Of a DNA stretch of 58,272 bases, positions 9,531-18,708 are shown one piece after another. A model generated the notes under the pieces. It searched no databases, was not told the origin of the DNA, and worked only from the letters and a program-made list of their open reading frames with translations. How positions within the stretch are numbered: position 1 is the first letter of the stretch; each line of letters starts with the position of its first letter. Source of the DNA: Rickettsia conorii (GTDB lineage Bacteria; Pseudomonadota; Alphaproteobacteria; Rickettsiales; Rickettsiaceae); NCBI GenBank assembly GCA_020726135.1, contig DYTE01000006.1, forward strand, positions 1 to 58,272, written 5' to 3'. The translations under genes and the position numbers were made by a program.

Positions 9531-10765
9531 TGTCTAAAGAAGTTGTCACTTTTGGCTGTAGATTAAATATTTACGAAAGTGAGATAATAAAAAAAAATCT
9601 AGAATTATCTGGCATGGAAAATATTATGGTATTTAACACATGCACAGTAACAAAATCAGCAGAAAAAGAAGCTCAAAGAGCTATTAGAAAAGCGAAGAAA
9701 CTTAATCCAAGTCTTCAAATTATTGTGACAGGTTGCGCTGCTCAAACTAACCCAAATTTATTTGCTGAAATGAGTGAAGTAGATAAAGTAATAGGGAATG
9801 AAGAAAAATTATCACCAATTCATTATCAGATCAATGATGAAAAAATAATTGTAAATGATATTATGTCTATATCAGAAACTGCTAATCATTTAGTTAGTAG
9901 TTTTGATGGTAAATCTAGAGCATTTATTCAAGTTCAAAATGGTTGTAATCATCGTTGTACTTTTTGTATTATACCATTTGGCAGAGGTAATAGTCGCTCA
10001 ACTCCTATGGGGCTTATAACAAATCAAATGAGATATTTAGTAGATAATGGTTTTAAAGAAATAGTATTTACAGGTGTTGATGTTACATCATATGGAGCAG
10101 ATTTACCTGGTTCTCCAACTTTTGCTCAAATGATACGTAGAATTCTGTCTCTTGTACCTAATCTTCGAAGGTTACGTCTCTCTTCCATAGATGTTGCTGA
10201 AATTGATGATGATTTATTTGATCTAATGGCTTATAATGAAAATATTATGCCACATTTCCATATTAGTCTTCAATCTGGTGATAATATGATACTTAAACGT
10301 ATGAAACGTCGTCATAATAGAGATTCTATTATAGAATTTTGTCATAAATTACGTGAAAAACGTTCTGATGTAGCTTTTGGAGCTGATATTATAGCTGGTT
10401 TTCCAACAGAAACAGATGAAATGTTTGAAAATACACGAAAATTGATAAATGAAGCTGGATTACAATATTTACATATATTTCCATATTCAGAAAGAGATGG
10501 GACTCCGGCTGCAAGAATGCCACAAATTCCAATGAATATTAGAAAAGAACGAGCAAAAATATTAAGAGATGAAGGTGTATTAGAATTGCATAAATTTTTC
10601 AATTCTCATATTAATAAAGAAGTCGAAGTTCTTGTAGAAAATAATAACATGGCTCATAGTCATAATTTTATACCTGTAAAATTGAATAGTAATACTAAAA
10701 TAGGTGAAATTATTAAAGCAAAACTAGTGTCAATAGAGGAGAATCACATGGTTGCTATTCTTTAA
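9530..10765 (+). CDS. mtaB: tRNA t6A37 methylthiotransferase (MtaB family)
   Basis: The methylthiotransferase has the N-terminal UPF0004 domain with three cysteines ('FGCRLN', 'FNTCTVT', 'VTGCAAQ') and a radical SAM core with 'CNHRCTFC' (CxxxCxxC). 'GCRLN' rather than 'GCQMN' favours MtaB over MiaB. It converts t6A37 to ms2t6A37 in ANN-decoding tRNAs and binds two [4Fe-4S] clusters. The ATG at 9530 (411 residues) overlaps the dnaQ stop by one base and is preferred over a TTG two codons earlier. Confidence 0.93.
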   Translation: MSKEVVTFGCRLNIYESEIIKKNLELSGMENIMVFNTCTVTKSAEKEAQRAIRKAKKLNPSLQIIVTGCAAQTNPNLFAEMSEVDKVIGNEEKLSPIHYQINDEKIIVNDIMSISETANHLVSSFDGKSRAFIQVQNGCNHRCTFCIIPFGRGNSRSTPMGLITNQMRYLVDNGFKEIVFTGVDVTSYGADLPGSPTFAQMIRRILSLVPNLRRLRLSSIDVAEIDDDLFDLMAYNENIMPHFHISLQSGDNMILKRMKRRHNRDSIIEFCHKLREKRSDVAFGADIIAGFPTETDEMFENTRKLINEAGLQYLHIFPYSERDGTPAARMPQIPMNIRKERAKILRDEGVLELHKFFNSHINKEVEVLVENNNMAHSHNFIPVKLNSNTKIGEIIKAKLVSIEENHMVAIL

Positions 10766-10814
10766 TTCAATTATTTTTAATAAAATAAATTTTAGATTCA
10801 AATTCTTACTATCA

Positions 10815-12593
10815 ATGTTAAATAAATTAATATTACATGGAAGACTTATAACTCGAAGAATATTTTTACTAATTATTGGTAAATTATTTTTGGTTTTCAT
10901 TTTATTCGGTCGAATGTTTTATATACAAATATTGAAAAATAATGAATATACTACTTTATCAGATAAAAATCGTATTAATTTAATTTTAAAATATCCTCGT
11001 AGAGGAAAAATTTATGATATAAAAAATAAATTACTCGCTGATAATCGTCCATGCTTTAGAATTTTTCTTAATAAATTATCAACAATAGACTATTATAAAC
11101 AAGTAAAATTAATATGCGACATTTTATCTTTTTCTAATGAGGAAATTGAAATTATATATAAAAATATTAGAAATTCGCGTAAATATCTTCCTGTGATGAT
11201 AGCAAATAATCTTAGTTTTGAGCAAATTTCATGCGTTGAAGAACATAAATTTAATTTAAGTGCAATATTTGTAGATATAGGTTTTATTAGATTTTATCCA
11301 TTTGATGATATGACATCTAATATTATTGGTTATATTGGTATTATTAATGAACGTGAAAAACAAGAATTGCAAATTAATAATATTTCAGAGTTTAATATTG
11401 GTAAATCTTCTATTGAGAAATATTACGAAAATAAGTTAAGAGGTGAATTTGGTTATCAACAAGTTGAGATCAACGCATATGGACAACAATTACGTGAAAT
11501 TAATAATATTCCACCTGTTCAAGGAGAGGATATTTATCTTAATATAGATTCATCACTTCAACAAAAAACAATTGAATATTTATCAAATGTTCCTAGTGCT
11601 TCAGCAATTTTAATGGATATAACAAGCGGTGCTGTTATTGTTTTAGCTTCTACACCTTCTTATAAATCTAATCAATTTAATAAATTATCTAAAGAATATT
11701 GGCAAGATTTAAATAATAATATTTATCGACCTCTTATTAATAAAACAATTCAAACATCTTATCCTCCAGGATCAATATTTAAACTAATAACTATTATAGC
11801 TGCATTAGAATCAGGTATATCACCCAATAAAATTATTAATTGTACTGGTGCATCAGTAATTGGAACTAATAGCTTCAGATGTCATAAACATTATGGTCAT
11901 GGTAATATTGATATGACAACATCTTTACAATATTCATGTAATAGTTATATGTATGAAATTGCAAAAATAATAGGAGGAGAAAAAATAATAGATGTGGCTA
12001 AAAAATTTGGATTTGGAGTTAAAACAGGAATAGATCTATGTGGAGAAATTAGTGGATTCCTGCCATCCAATGAGTGGAAACTCAAAATATTTAAATCAGG
12101 ATGGACTATTGGTGATAGTATGAATATTGCAATAGGTCAAGGAGCTTTGCTTAGCACGCCTATACAAATAGCTAATTTTGTTACTTCAATAGCAAATAAT
12201 GGAAAATTATTTATTCCGACTATTTTAAAAAAAACAACAAAATTTCAAACTATTGATGTAAAGCAAGAAAATTTAGATTTTATTAAACGTGCAATGTATA
12301 AAGTAGTAAATAATAGTGGTGGCACAGCTTATGGTAGCAAAATTGATAATTATATTATTGCTGGTAAAACTGGTACAGCACAAGTTCAAGCAAAAACTAG
12401 TGCTAAGGATGATTTAAATAGAACAACTATAGAATGGAAGAGAAGAAATCATGCATCATTCATAGGTTTTGCGCCATATCATAGTCCTCGATATGCAGTT
12501 TCTGTTATAGTTGACCATGGAGGTGGTGGTGGAAGTACCGCTGCTCCAATTGCCACTAAAATCTTACAAGAATGTCTTCAATATGAAAAATAA
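10815..12593 (+). CDS. mrdA: Penicillin-binding protein 2 (elongasome transpeptidase)
   Basis: This class B PBP has a short cytoplasmic N-terminus, one membrane helix (about residues 14-35 from this start), a dimerisation domain with 'RRGKIYDIKNKLLADNRP', and a transpeptidase domain. The active serine is in 'SYPPGSIFKL' (SxxK), with 'SCN' (SxN) and 'GKTGTAQ' (KTG box). It cross-links peptidoglycan during side-wall growth. The start is uncertain: ATG 10815 fits homologue length (592 residues), but a TTG at 10752 lies 10 nt after 'gaggaga' inside mtaB and would add 21 residues. It ends 5 bp from the convergent proS. Confidence 0.93.
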   Translation: MLNKLILHGRLITRRIFLLIIGKLFLVFILFGRMFYIQILKNNEYTTLSDKNRINLILKYPRRGKIYDIKNKLLADNRPCFRIFLNKLSTIDYYKQVKLICDILSFSNEEIEIIYKNIRNSRKYLPVMIANNLSFEQISCVEEHKFNLSAIFVDIGFIRFYPFDDMTSNIIGYIGIINEREKQELQINNISEFNIGKSSIEKYYENKLRGEFGYQQVEINAYGQQLREINNIPPVQGEDIYLNIDSSLQQKTIEYLSNVPSASAILMDITSGAVIVLASTPSYKSNQFNKLSKEYWQDLNNNIYRPLINKTIQTSYPPGSIFKLITIIAALESGISPNKIINCTGASVIGTNSFRCHKHYGHGNIDMTTSLQYSCNSYMYEIAKIIGGEKIIDVAKKFGFGVKTGIDLCGEISGFLPSNEWKLKIFKSGWTIGDSMNIAIGQGALLSTPIQIANFVTSIANNGKLFIPTILKKTTKFQTIDVKQENLDFIKRAMYKVVNNSGGTAYGSKIDNYIIAGKTGTAQVQAKTSAKDDLNRTTIEWKRRNHASFIGFAPYHSPRYAVSVIVDHGGGGGSTAAPIATKILQECLQYEK

Positions 12594-12598
12594 GAACT

Positions 12599-13888
12599 TT
12601 AAGTAAGCTTATTTAAAATAATTTCAACTATATTATCATTAGAAATTTGTTCAATATTACCACTTGCTCTTTCTTTTAATTCAACAATATTATTTTCAAT
12701 ATTACGGCTTCCAACAATAATTTGATAAGGCGACCCTATTAAATCATGTGTTGCAAATTTACTGCCAGCCCGTTCTAAACTATTATCATATAAAATATCT
12801 ATATTCATAGACATTAATTTTTGGTAAATATCTTCACATATAGATGTGCATTTACTATCATTCATATTTAGATTAATCAACGAAACTTTAAATGGAGCTA
12901 TTATTTTATTCCATATTATCCCTTTCTCATCATGAGTTGATTCAATCATTGCTGCAACAAGCCTTGATATACCTATCCCATAGGAACTCATTTCTACAGG
13001 CACCAACTGTCCTGTTGAATCATTGATATAAGCATTCATAGCTCTAGAATATTGTGTACCAATATAGAAAATATGACCAACTTCAATAGCTTTGCTGCTA
13101 CATAAATCATCAATATTAATTGGACAAGTTGCTGGATAATGTCTCTCCTCTGCAGCAGAATATAAAGTACGTAAAAAAGCTACATCATCTTTATATTTAT
13201 TGTCTAAAAATCTTTTATCATAAAAAATATTACTTTCTCCAGTAGCAGCAATAATATGAAATTCATGACTTAAATTCCCACCTATTGGACCATTATCAGC
13301 AATAACAGGAATGACAGATAATCCTAAATCTTTAAAAGTTGCAATATATGCATCATACATTTTATTATATGTAGCAATAGCATTGCTTTGATCAACATCA
13401 AATGAATAAGCATCTTTCATCAAGAATTCACGACCACGCATCACACCAAATCTTGGACGAACTTCATCACGAAATTTCCATTGAATATGATATAGATTTT
13501 TTGGTAAATTCTTATAAGACTTAATATTTTTTTTGAAAATATCGGTGATCATATCTTCATTAGTAGGACCAAATAATAAACTATTATCATGCCTATCTTG
13601 AAAGCGTAGCATTTCTTTACCGTAATTATCAAAACGCCCAGACTCAATCCATAAGCTAGCTGGTTGTACACATGGCATAAGCATTTCAATAGCACCAATA
13701 TTATCCATATTTTTACGCACTATATTTTCTATGTTTTTTAAAACTTTCAGTCCAAGTGGTAACCATGCATAAATTCCTGAAACTTGTTGTCTAATCATGC
13801 CACTTTTTAGCATTAATTTATGAGAAATAATTTCCGCTTCTCTAGGTGTTTCTTTTAACACTGGTAAAAAATAATTGGATATTAACAT
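12599..13888 (-). CDS. proS: Prolyl-tRNA synthetase (short alphaproteobacterial type)
   Basis: The 429-residue class II synthetase shows the family's opening '[20 protein letters not shown]' and motif 2 region '[20 protein letters not shown]'. The C-terminal anticodon-binding domain begins near 'APFKVSLI'. The length and the small middle section mean the large editing (INS) domain of E. coli ProRS is missing, as in other alphaproteobacteria. The start overlaps the folE stop by 7 bp and has 'agga' upstream, so translation is probably coupled to folE. Confidence 0.96.
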   Translation of the reverse strand: MLISNYFLPVLKETPREAEIISHKLMLKSGMIRQQVSGIYAWLPLGLKVLKNIENIVRKNMDNIGAIEMLMPCVQPASLWIESGRFDNYGKEMLRFQDRHDNSLLFGPTNEDMITDIFKKNIKSYKNLPKNLYHIQWKFRDEVRPRFGVMRGREFLMKDAYSFDVDQSNAIATYNKMYDAYIATFKDLGLSVIPVIADNGPIGGNLSHEFHIIAATGESNIFYDKRFLDNKYKDDVAFLRTLYSAAEERHYPATCPINIDDLCSSKAIEVGHIFYIGTQYSRAMNAYINDSTGQLVPVEMSSYGIGISRLVAAMIESTHDEKGIIWNKIIAPFKVSLINLNMNDSKCTSICEDIYQKLMSMNIDILYDNSLERAGSKFATHDLIGSPYQIIVGSRNIENNIVELKERASGNIEQISNDNIVEIILNKLT

Positions 13889-14466
13889 TTAGATTTTCCT
13901 GATGTGAGACTTAAAAATTCTTTTCGTAATTGAATATTATCTTCAAATATTCCTGTATAATGCATAGTTTCCATTACACTCTCCTCTTGCATCACTCCCC
14001 TCATTGTCATGCAACTATGTATTGCAGAAATTTTTATAGCAACACCAAGAGGAGAAAGAGAATTTTGCAAAGATTCAGCTATATTAGCTGTCATTTTTTC
14101 CTGAATTTGAAGACGAGCTGCGAAAATTTTTACAATTCTTGCAAGCTTACTAACTCCAACAACAGAATTATTTGGCACATAAGCAATATCTACATATCCT
14201 TGAAATGGTAACATATGATGTTCACAAAATGATTTGAATTTAATATTTTTCAATAAAATTAAATCTTTAAAATTACCAACTTCATGAAATTGTTTATCAC
14301 ACAGAATAGCAGGATCTTTACCATAACCAGAAAACAGCTCAGCGTATGATTTTACCACACGTTTTGGGGTATCAATCAATCCTTCTCTGTGTATATCCTC
14401 ACCTATAAATGCAAGTAATGTTCTAACAGCATTTTCTGCTTCCTCTATGGATGGTTTATTTATCAT
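13882..14466 (-). CDS. folE: GTP cyclohydrolase I
   Basis: The 194-residue protein has the type I signature. Zinc ligands are C81 and H84 in '[10 protein letters not shown]' and C152 in 'HSCMTMRG'. '[10 protein letters not shown]' and '[11 protein letters not shown]' are also typical. It converts GTP to 7,8-dihydroneopterin triphosphate, the first step towards folate and, through QueD, queuosine. No other folate or queuosine gene lies in this window, so the pathway served cannot be decided. It is followed by proS with a 7-bp overlap. Confidence 0.95.
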   Translation of the reverse strand: MINKPSIEEAENAVRTLLAFIGEDIHREGLIDTPKRVVKSYAELFSGYGKDPAILCDKQFHEVGNFKDLILLKNIKFKSFCEHHMLPFQGYVDIAYVPNNSVVGVSKLARIVKIFAARLQIQEKMTANIAESLQNSLSPLGVAIKISAIHSCMTMRGVMQEESVMETMHYTGIFEDNIQLRKEFLSLTSGKSKC

Positions 14467-14557
14467 CTATCATTCTTTTAAAATATAATTTATATATTTA
14501 TATCATAGTAAAAATATAAAATCAATTTTACTATTAATATAAAATTAAATTATAAAA

Positions 14558-14941
14558 TTATCTACTATTACCTTTTTTATATAAATTATTTGGATTTTGT
14601 ATAGTTGGTATTATATTTGATGAACTATTAATGTTGATATCTAAACATAATGCAGTAATATTTGCATCAATAGATTTACTTGTTTTTATTATCAATGTAT
14701 CAATAATATCAATAATTCTTTTACTATTTTGTACATTTGCTTTTTTATAGTGTTCTAATATTTTTCTTAATTCTTCTTTCTCATGAAGTTGCAACCATGG
14801 AAGAAATGTATCAATTTGAAGAGCGCCAGAAATACCATCTATAGGTTTACTTAAATATGCAAAAATTTTAGTATCATTAATATCTTCTATCCATTTATAG
14901 CCTATCTGTTTACATATTTTCTTAAAAAAATCTAGTATCAT
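14558..14941 (-). CDS. Orphan protein of unknown function (about 127 residues)
   Basis: I do not recognise a family. The N-terminal two thirds look helical, mixed hydrophobic and charged ('FFKKICKQIGYKWIED', 'LQLHEKEELRKILEHYKKA'). The C-terminal 40 residues are Asn/Ile/Ser-rich and probably unstructured, ending in a basic 'LYKKGNSR'. No signal peptide or membrane helix is seen. The ATG at 14941 is chosen because 'ggag' lies 8 nt upstream; an ATG two codons earlier would leave only 2 nt. It lies 27 bp after the other orphan gene and 91 bp before folE on the same strand. Confidence 0.7.
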   Translation of the reverse strand: MILDFFKKICKQIGYKWIEDINDTKIFAYLSKPIDGISGALQIDTFLPWLQLHEKEELRKILEHYKKANVQNSKRIIDIIDTLIIKTSKSIDANITALCLDININSSSNIIPTIQNPNNLYKKGNSR

Positions 14942-14968
14942 TTTCATGGCTCCATACTAAAAAATTAA

Positions 14969-15454
14969 TTATTTAAATCTAGTTTGATTTCTTGATCTAT
15001 CTTGAGTTGTCTTCCCTACCCATGATACTTTTCCAGAACCAGCTAAATAACCACCCTCTCCGGCTCCTGTGTTACATTTCATATGTTTTTGCAATTTTCT
15101 TAATTCTTGTTCTGACAGGAAATGATTTTGTGGTGGATTGCCAGCTTGATAAATATTATCATGTTCTTGTGAAACTGGTTTTGATGATCCTGGTAAATAG
15201 TTCGTATTATATTCTTTTTGTGAATTTAGATTAACAATATTTGCCTCTTGTGTTTTTTCATTCTCAACATGTCCTACACCACTTATATAAGTGACATTTG
15301 AAGGTTCATTTGTCTTACTATTCCATGGTATTGATTCTGTTTCAATGTTATGTTTTTTCCTCAAATCTGAATCTAATTTTTGTGGCAAAGCATTATCATT
15401 ATTATCAGGTGGACCATATAATTCATCATAGGTAGGTAGACCATTGTTTGGCAT
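14969..15454 (-). CDS. Orphan disordered protein with tyrosine/proline motifs (about 161 residues)
   Basis: No family is recognised. The protein is Asn/Pro/Gly/Gln-rich with almost no hydrophobic core, so it is predicted largely disordered. It contains 'LPTYDELYGPP' near the N-terminus and 'HDNIYQAGNPP' in the middle, both short tyrosine-proline motifs. A short helical stretch 'SEQELRKLQKHMK' follows, and the C-terminus is basic ('DRSRNQTRFK'). The ATG at 15454 is preferred because 'ggag' lies 9 nt upstream; it gives 'MPNNGLPTYDEL'. An upstream ATG at 15469 would itself contain that ribosome-binding site. A secreted or host-binding role is speculative. Confidence 0.65.
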   Translation of the reverse strand: MPNNGLPTYDELYGPPDNNDNALPQKLDSDLRKKHNIETESIPWNSKTNEPSNVTYISGVGHVENEKTQEANIVNLNSQKEYNTNYLPGSSKPVSQEHDNIYQAGNPPQNHFLSEQELRKLQKHMKCNTGAGEGGYLAGSGKVSWVGKTTQDRSRNQTRFK

Positions 15455-15573
15455 ATTATTTATCTCCATAAAAATTAATTATTTAGATAATTTACACTTT
15501 ATATAAATTTTCGTCAAATATAAATATAAAAATATATTTAACTTATATTAACAAATACATGATAAATATCATA

Positions 15574-16323
15574 TTAATCACATATAATCTTATATGAGTC
15601 ATATAATGGTTTGATATTATTAGGTAATATTTCTGTAATTTTATGATAATCTATTTCATGTCCCATATTTGTTAAATATAGATTCTTTGGTTTAAATTCT
15701 TCATTTAATTTAAGAACTGTTTCAAGTGATGCATGTGTATGATGTTTAGTATAACCAGTACAATCCAAAATCCAATGATCAATATTTTTTAAATATTTTT
15801 TAGATTCTTCATAAAAATAAAGAACATCGCAAGAATATACAAAATTATTAATACGTATTCCAAGACTATCTATTCTATAATGATTTTGAGAGAAAAATTG
15901 TATATCTAAACTTCCAATTTTAATTTTATCAAAAAAACCAACCTCATTCATAATTAATTTATCATGAGCAAATAAATAAGAATGTGGAACTAAAATCTGA
16001 GATGCTGTAATTTTATCTGTAAAAATATTTAATGGTTTATTTTGAATGAAAGGAAAAACTCGTAAATTATCTATTCCGCTGACATGATCAGCATGATTAT
16101 GTGTCAATATTGCTGCATCTAATTTTATTATTTTCTCTCTAATCAATTGATATTTGATATCAAAACCAAAATCCACTAGTATTGCGCTGTCTTGATTATT
16201 AACATATATTGATGATCTTGTTCGTTTATTATATTTGGATGTAGACCCGCATATATCACAGTTACAACCAATGATGGGTGTTCCAAGAGAAGCTCCACAA
16301 CCAAGTACAGTTATTTTTAACAT
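15574..16323 (-). CDS. MBL-fold metallo-hydrolase (PhnP-like)
   Basis: The 249-residue metallo-beta-lactamase fold protein has the metal motif 'LTHNHADHVSGI' (HxHxDH). Near the N-terminus is an extra cysteine cluster, 'GCNCDICGS', typical of the PhnP subgroup of cyclic phosphodiesterases, where such cysteines bind a structural zinc. A later 'DCTGYTKHHTHAS' and 'LTNMGHEIDY' give the remaining ligands. In many alphaproteobacteria this protein follows tatD, which is not present here. The substrate is not known. It is the first gene of the minus-strand row leading to proS and is divergent from the PAP2 gene, 16 bp away. Confidence 0.88.
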   Translation of the reverse strand: MLKITVLGCGASLGTPIIGCNCDICGSTSKYNKRTRSSIYVNNQDSAILVDFGFDIKYQLIREKIIKLDAAILTHNHADHVSGIDNLRVFPFIQNKPLNIFTDKITASQILVPHSYLFAHDKLIMNEVGFFDKIKIGSLDIQFFSQNHYRIDSLGIRINNFVYSCDVLYFYEESKKYLKNIDHWILDCTGYTKHHTHASLETVLKLNEEFKPKNLYLTNMGHEIDYHKITEILPNNIKPLYDSYKIICD

Positions 16324-16339
16324 AATTTTATCGCTCTAA

Positions 16340-16972
16340 ATGTTTGAATTATTATACAATTTTAATGGGTTAAATCAAAAAATTTTCCTATATATTAATC
16401 ATGCAACTAATATAGGTATGTTACCAGAAGCACTAAAGCCATTATCTTGGTGTTTTAATTTATCAAATTTTGCAGTTTTTTATTTGATATATATAATATA
16501 TGTATTAAAAACTATTATAATAGATAAAGCAATATTTTCGAGTCTTATAAAATTAAAGAATATATTTAAAATAGGTATATTATATAGTTTATTTGGTGTT
16601 ATATTTACAATATTAAAATATTGTGTAAATTTACCTAGACCTTTTTGTTCATTACCTGAAGGAACATTTATCACTATTTTAGATACAAATTTAGCTAGAT
16701 GTTTGTCTAGCTTTCCAAGTTCACATAGTGGTATGAGTTTATTGATAGCATATATTTTATGGCCAAATTTAAATAAATTTCAAAAAATTCTAGCTGTATT
16801 AGTTGTTATTATTGAATGTATTTCTAGAATTACACATGCTATGCATTATCCATCTGATATATTATATGGTCTTTTGATAACAAGTTTAATAATATTAGCT
16901 GGTAATCATATTTATAATTATATTTTAAATAAAATTATGGCAAAATTTATGAAACATTTGATAAGATTTTAA
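16340..16972 (+). CDS. PAP2-family membrane phosphatase
   Basis: The 210-residue protein has about six membrane helices and all three PAP2 motifs: K-x6-RP in 'KYCVNLPRP', PSxH in 'PSSHSGM', and SR-x5-H-x3-D in 'SRITHAMHYPSD'. The family dephosphorylates lipid phosphates such as undecaprenyl pyrophosphate, phosphatidic acid, phosphatidylglycerophosphate or lipid A. The sequence does not say which. It is transcribed divergently from the MBL-fold gene. Confidence 0.88.
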   Translation: MFELLYNFNGLNQKIFLYINHATNIGMLPEALKPLSWCFNLSNFAVFYLIYIIYVLKTIIIDKAIFSSLIKLKNIFKIGILYSLFGVIFTILKYCVNLPRPFCSLPEGTFITILDTNLARCLSSFPSSHSGMSLLIAYILWPNLNKFQKILAVLVVIIECISRITHAMHYPSDILYGLLITSLIILAGNHIYNYILNKIMAKFMKHLIRF

Positions 16973-17069
16973 CTTTTTATAACATTTTGTTATGTGCATA
17001 ATAAATAAAAAATAAAAGCAATAATTATTTTATTACAAAGTATATTTTCTAGTAAATGTTATTTTTTAC

Positions 17070-17098
17070 TTGAAATATCTTTAATAAATGTGTATACA
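17070..17098 (+). promoter_or_regulatory. Sigma-70-type promoter for tRNA-Glu
   Basis: -35 TTGAAA (17070-17075) and -10 TATACA (17093-17098) are separated by exactly 17 bp. The expected start near 17105 leaves a leader of about 40 nt before the tRNA. Confidence 0.6.
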
Positions 17099-17145
17099 TA
17101 TGTAATATATAATTTTAGTATGTTGATTGGTAAACATATCTAAAT

Positions 17146-17220
17146 GGCCCCTTCGTCTAGCGGTTAGGACACTACCCTTTCACGGTGAAAACACGGGTTC
17201 GATTCCCGTAGGGGTCACCA
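17146..17220 (+). tRNA. tRNA-Glu (anticodon TTC)
   Basis: The 75-nt cloverleaf has acceptor GGCCCCT/AGGGGTC, D arm GTCT/GGAC, anticodon loop CTTTCAC (TTC) and T arm with TTCGATT, and encodes its CCA. The anticodon stem CTACC/GGTGA has a C-A mismatch at the top pair (27-43) and a U-G pair next to it. The flanking stretch 16973-17436 otherwise holds only the promoter upstream and a dyad at 17382 downstream. Confidence 0.96.
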
Positions 17221-17381
17221 GCAAAATCTGCGGTGTATCTGAATCGTAAATATTAAAATTACTTTATTTATTAATCATATAATCTATGCAATATTCTCAA
17301 ATCGAGATTTTAAATTCTCCATTCATTCAAACACGAAAGCCTTAGCAGGGCCTCATATATTCATATTATTCTTAAATCAGA

Positions 17382-17418
17382 TTGTTATTAACAAATAACA
17401 AATTAATCTCCTTATAAT
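17382..17418 (+). promoter_or_regulatory. Inverted repeat plus -10 box upstream of the APC permease
   Basis: TTGTTATT-aaca-AATAACAA (17382-17401) is a perfect 8-bp dyad with a 4-bp spacer. A consensus -10 TATAAT lies at 17413-17418. The dyad would cover the -35 region (TTAACA at 17388, spacing 19), the usual place for a repressor or activator site. The coding start is 19 bp after the -10. Confidence 0.4.
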
Positions 17419-17436
17419 TATATTTTATTATTTCAC

Positions 17437-18708
17437 ATGACAAGAAAGATGAGTTTTTGGTCTATATTCGCATTAGTTGTTGGAAGTCAAATAGGTACTG
17501 GTATTTTAATATTACCGACGACACTTGCTCCATTTGGAATATTAACAATATTTGGAATATTATTAGCTATTATAGGTGTTTTATGCACTGCCCTAGTATT
17601 TGCAAATCTTTTTTCTTATTTTCCAAATTCTACAGGACCACATTCATATATTGATAAAATATTCGGGAATAGAAGCGCCTTCTTTGTTGGTTGGACATAT
17701 TGGCTTGTTTCATGGGTTAGTTCTACTACAGTTGTAATAGAGGCTGTAAGTTATTTACTACCATTACTTGGTAATGATAATAAATTTTTTTGTTTAGCTT
17801 TAGAGCTATTATTAATAAGTGTAATTAGTATATTAAATTTACGTGGTGTACAAGCTGCAGGATTTGCAGAAATTATATTAATATTGATGAAAATTATTCC
17901 ATTAATTATCATTCCTTTTGGATGCTTTATATATTTTAATACTGGTAATTTTATCATAGCCGAATCTGTAAAATCTACTCCATATGCTCAAAATATTGCA
18001 AAAGTTGCATTATTAGTTTTATGGGGGTTTGTAGGTCTTGAATGTGCTACTACGACTACATCATCAGTAGAAAATCCAGAAAAGACAATACCAAAAGCAG
18101 TAATATTAGGCACAGCAACAGTTGCAATATTATATCTAATAAATATAATAGCTATTATGGGTCTAATTAGAGGTGATGAATTAATGTTAATTAGAGCACC
18201 CTATGTGGATGCAACAGCGCGTGTTTTCCCATATGGTTGGCATTTGACCATGTCAATAATATCATCAATAGTATGTATTGGTACATTAAATGCTTGGACT
18301 CTTGTAAGCGCTCAAATATCTAGAGGTTTAGCAGATGAAGATTTCTTACCAAAAATATTCAAATTACGTAATAAGAATGATGTTCCATATTTTTCAATTA
18401 TACTAAGTTCTACTATTGTAGGTATATTATTAATTTTTATGGTTAATGAACAAATTGTTACACAAGTAACAATATTACTCCATTTTTCTACAACAATATT
18501 TATATTTATATATTTAATATGTTCGATTGGTTTACTCAAATTTATGTTTCAGAAAAAAATTAAATCTTTATGGAAAATTTCTACAACAATAATATCTATA
18601 ATATTTTTATCATGGGTAATTAGTGAAACACCGATTAAGACATTATTTATCTCTTCTTTATTTGGTTTAACTGGTTTGCCAATATATTTATTTTGGTATA
18701 AAAAATGA
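17437..18708 (+). CDS. APC-superfamily amino acid permease
   Basis: The 423-residue protein has about 12 membrane helices. The first helix carries the family signature 'VVGSQIGTGILILPTTL' (broken helix with GxGxG-like glycines binding the amino acid backbone). 'TTTSSVENPEKTIPKA' in the loop after helix 6 is also typical of APC antiporters. Substrate is not predictable. Import of host amino acids fits an intracellular bacterium. The TGA stop overlaps the rlmJ start (atga). Confidence 0.9.
   Translation: MTRKMSFWSIFALVVGSQIGTGILILPTTLAPFGILTIFGILLAIIGVLCTALVFANLFSYFPNSTGPHSYIDKIFGNRSAFFVGWTYWLVSWVSSTTVVIEAVSYLLPLLGNDNKFFCLALELLLISVISILNLRGVQAAGFAEIILILMKIIPLIIIPFGCFIYFNTGNFIIAESVKSTPYAQNIAKVALLVLWGFVGLECATTTTSSVENPEKTIPKAVILGTATVAILYLINIIAIMGLIRGDELMLIRAPYVDATARVFPYGWHLTMSIISSIVCIGTLNAWTLVSAQISRGLADEDFLPKIFKLRNKNDVPYFSIILSSTIVGILLIFMVNEQIVTQVTILLHFSTTIFIFIYLICSIGLLKFMFQKKIKSLWKISTTIISIIFLSWVISETPIKTLFISSLFGLTGLPIYLFWYKK

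Noticed and set aside
10736-10760. Strong 'gaggaga' ribosome-binding site with an ATG at 10748
   Set aside because: The ATG is in the mtaB frame and ends after five codons. The 'gag gag' simply encodes Glu-Glu in mtaB, though use for a TTG start of mrdA at 10752 is not excluded.
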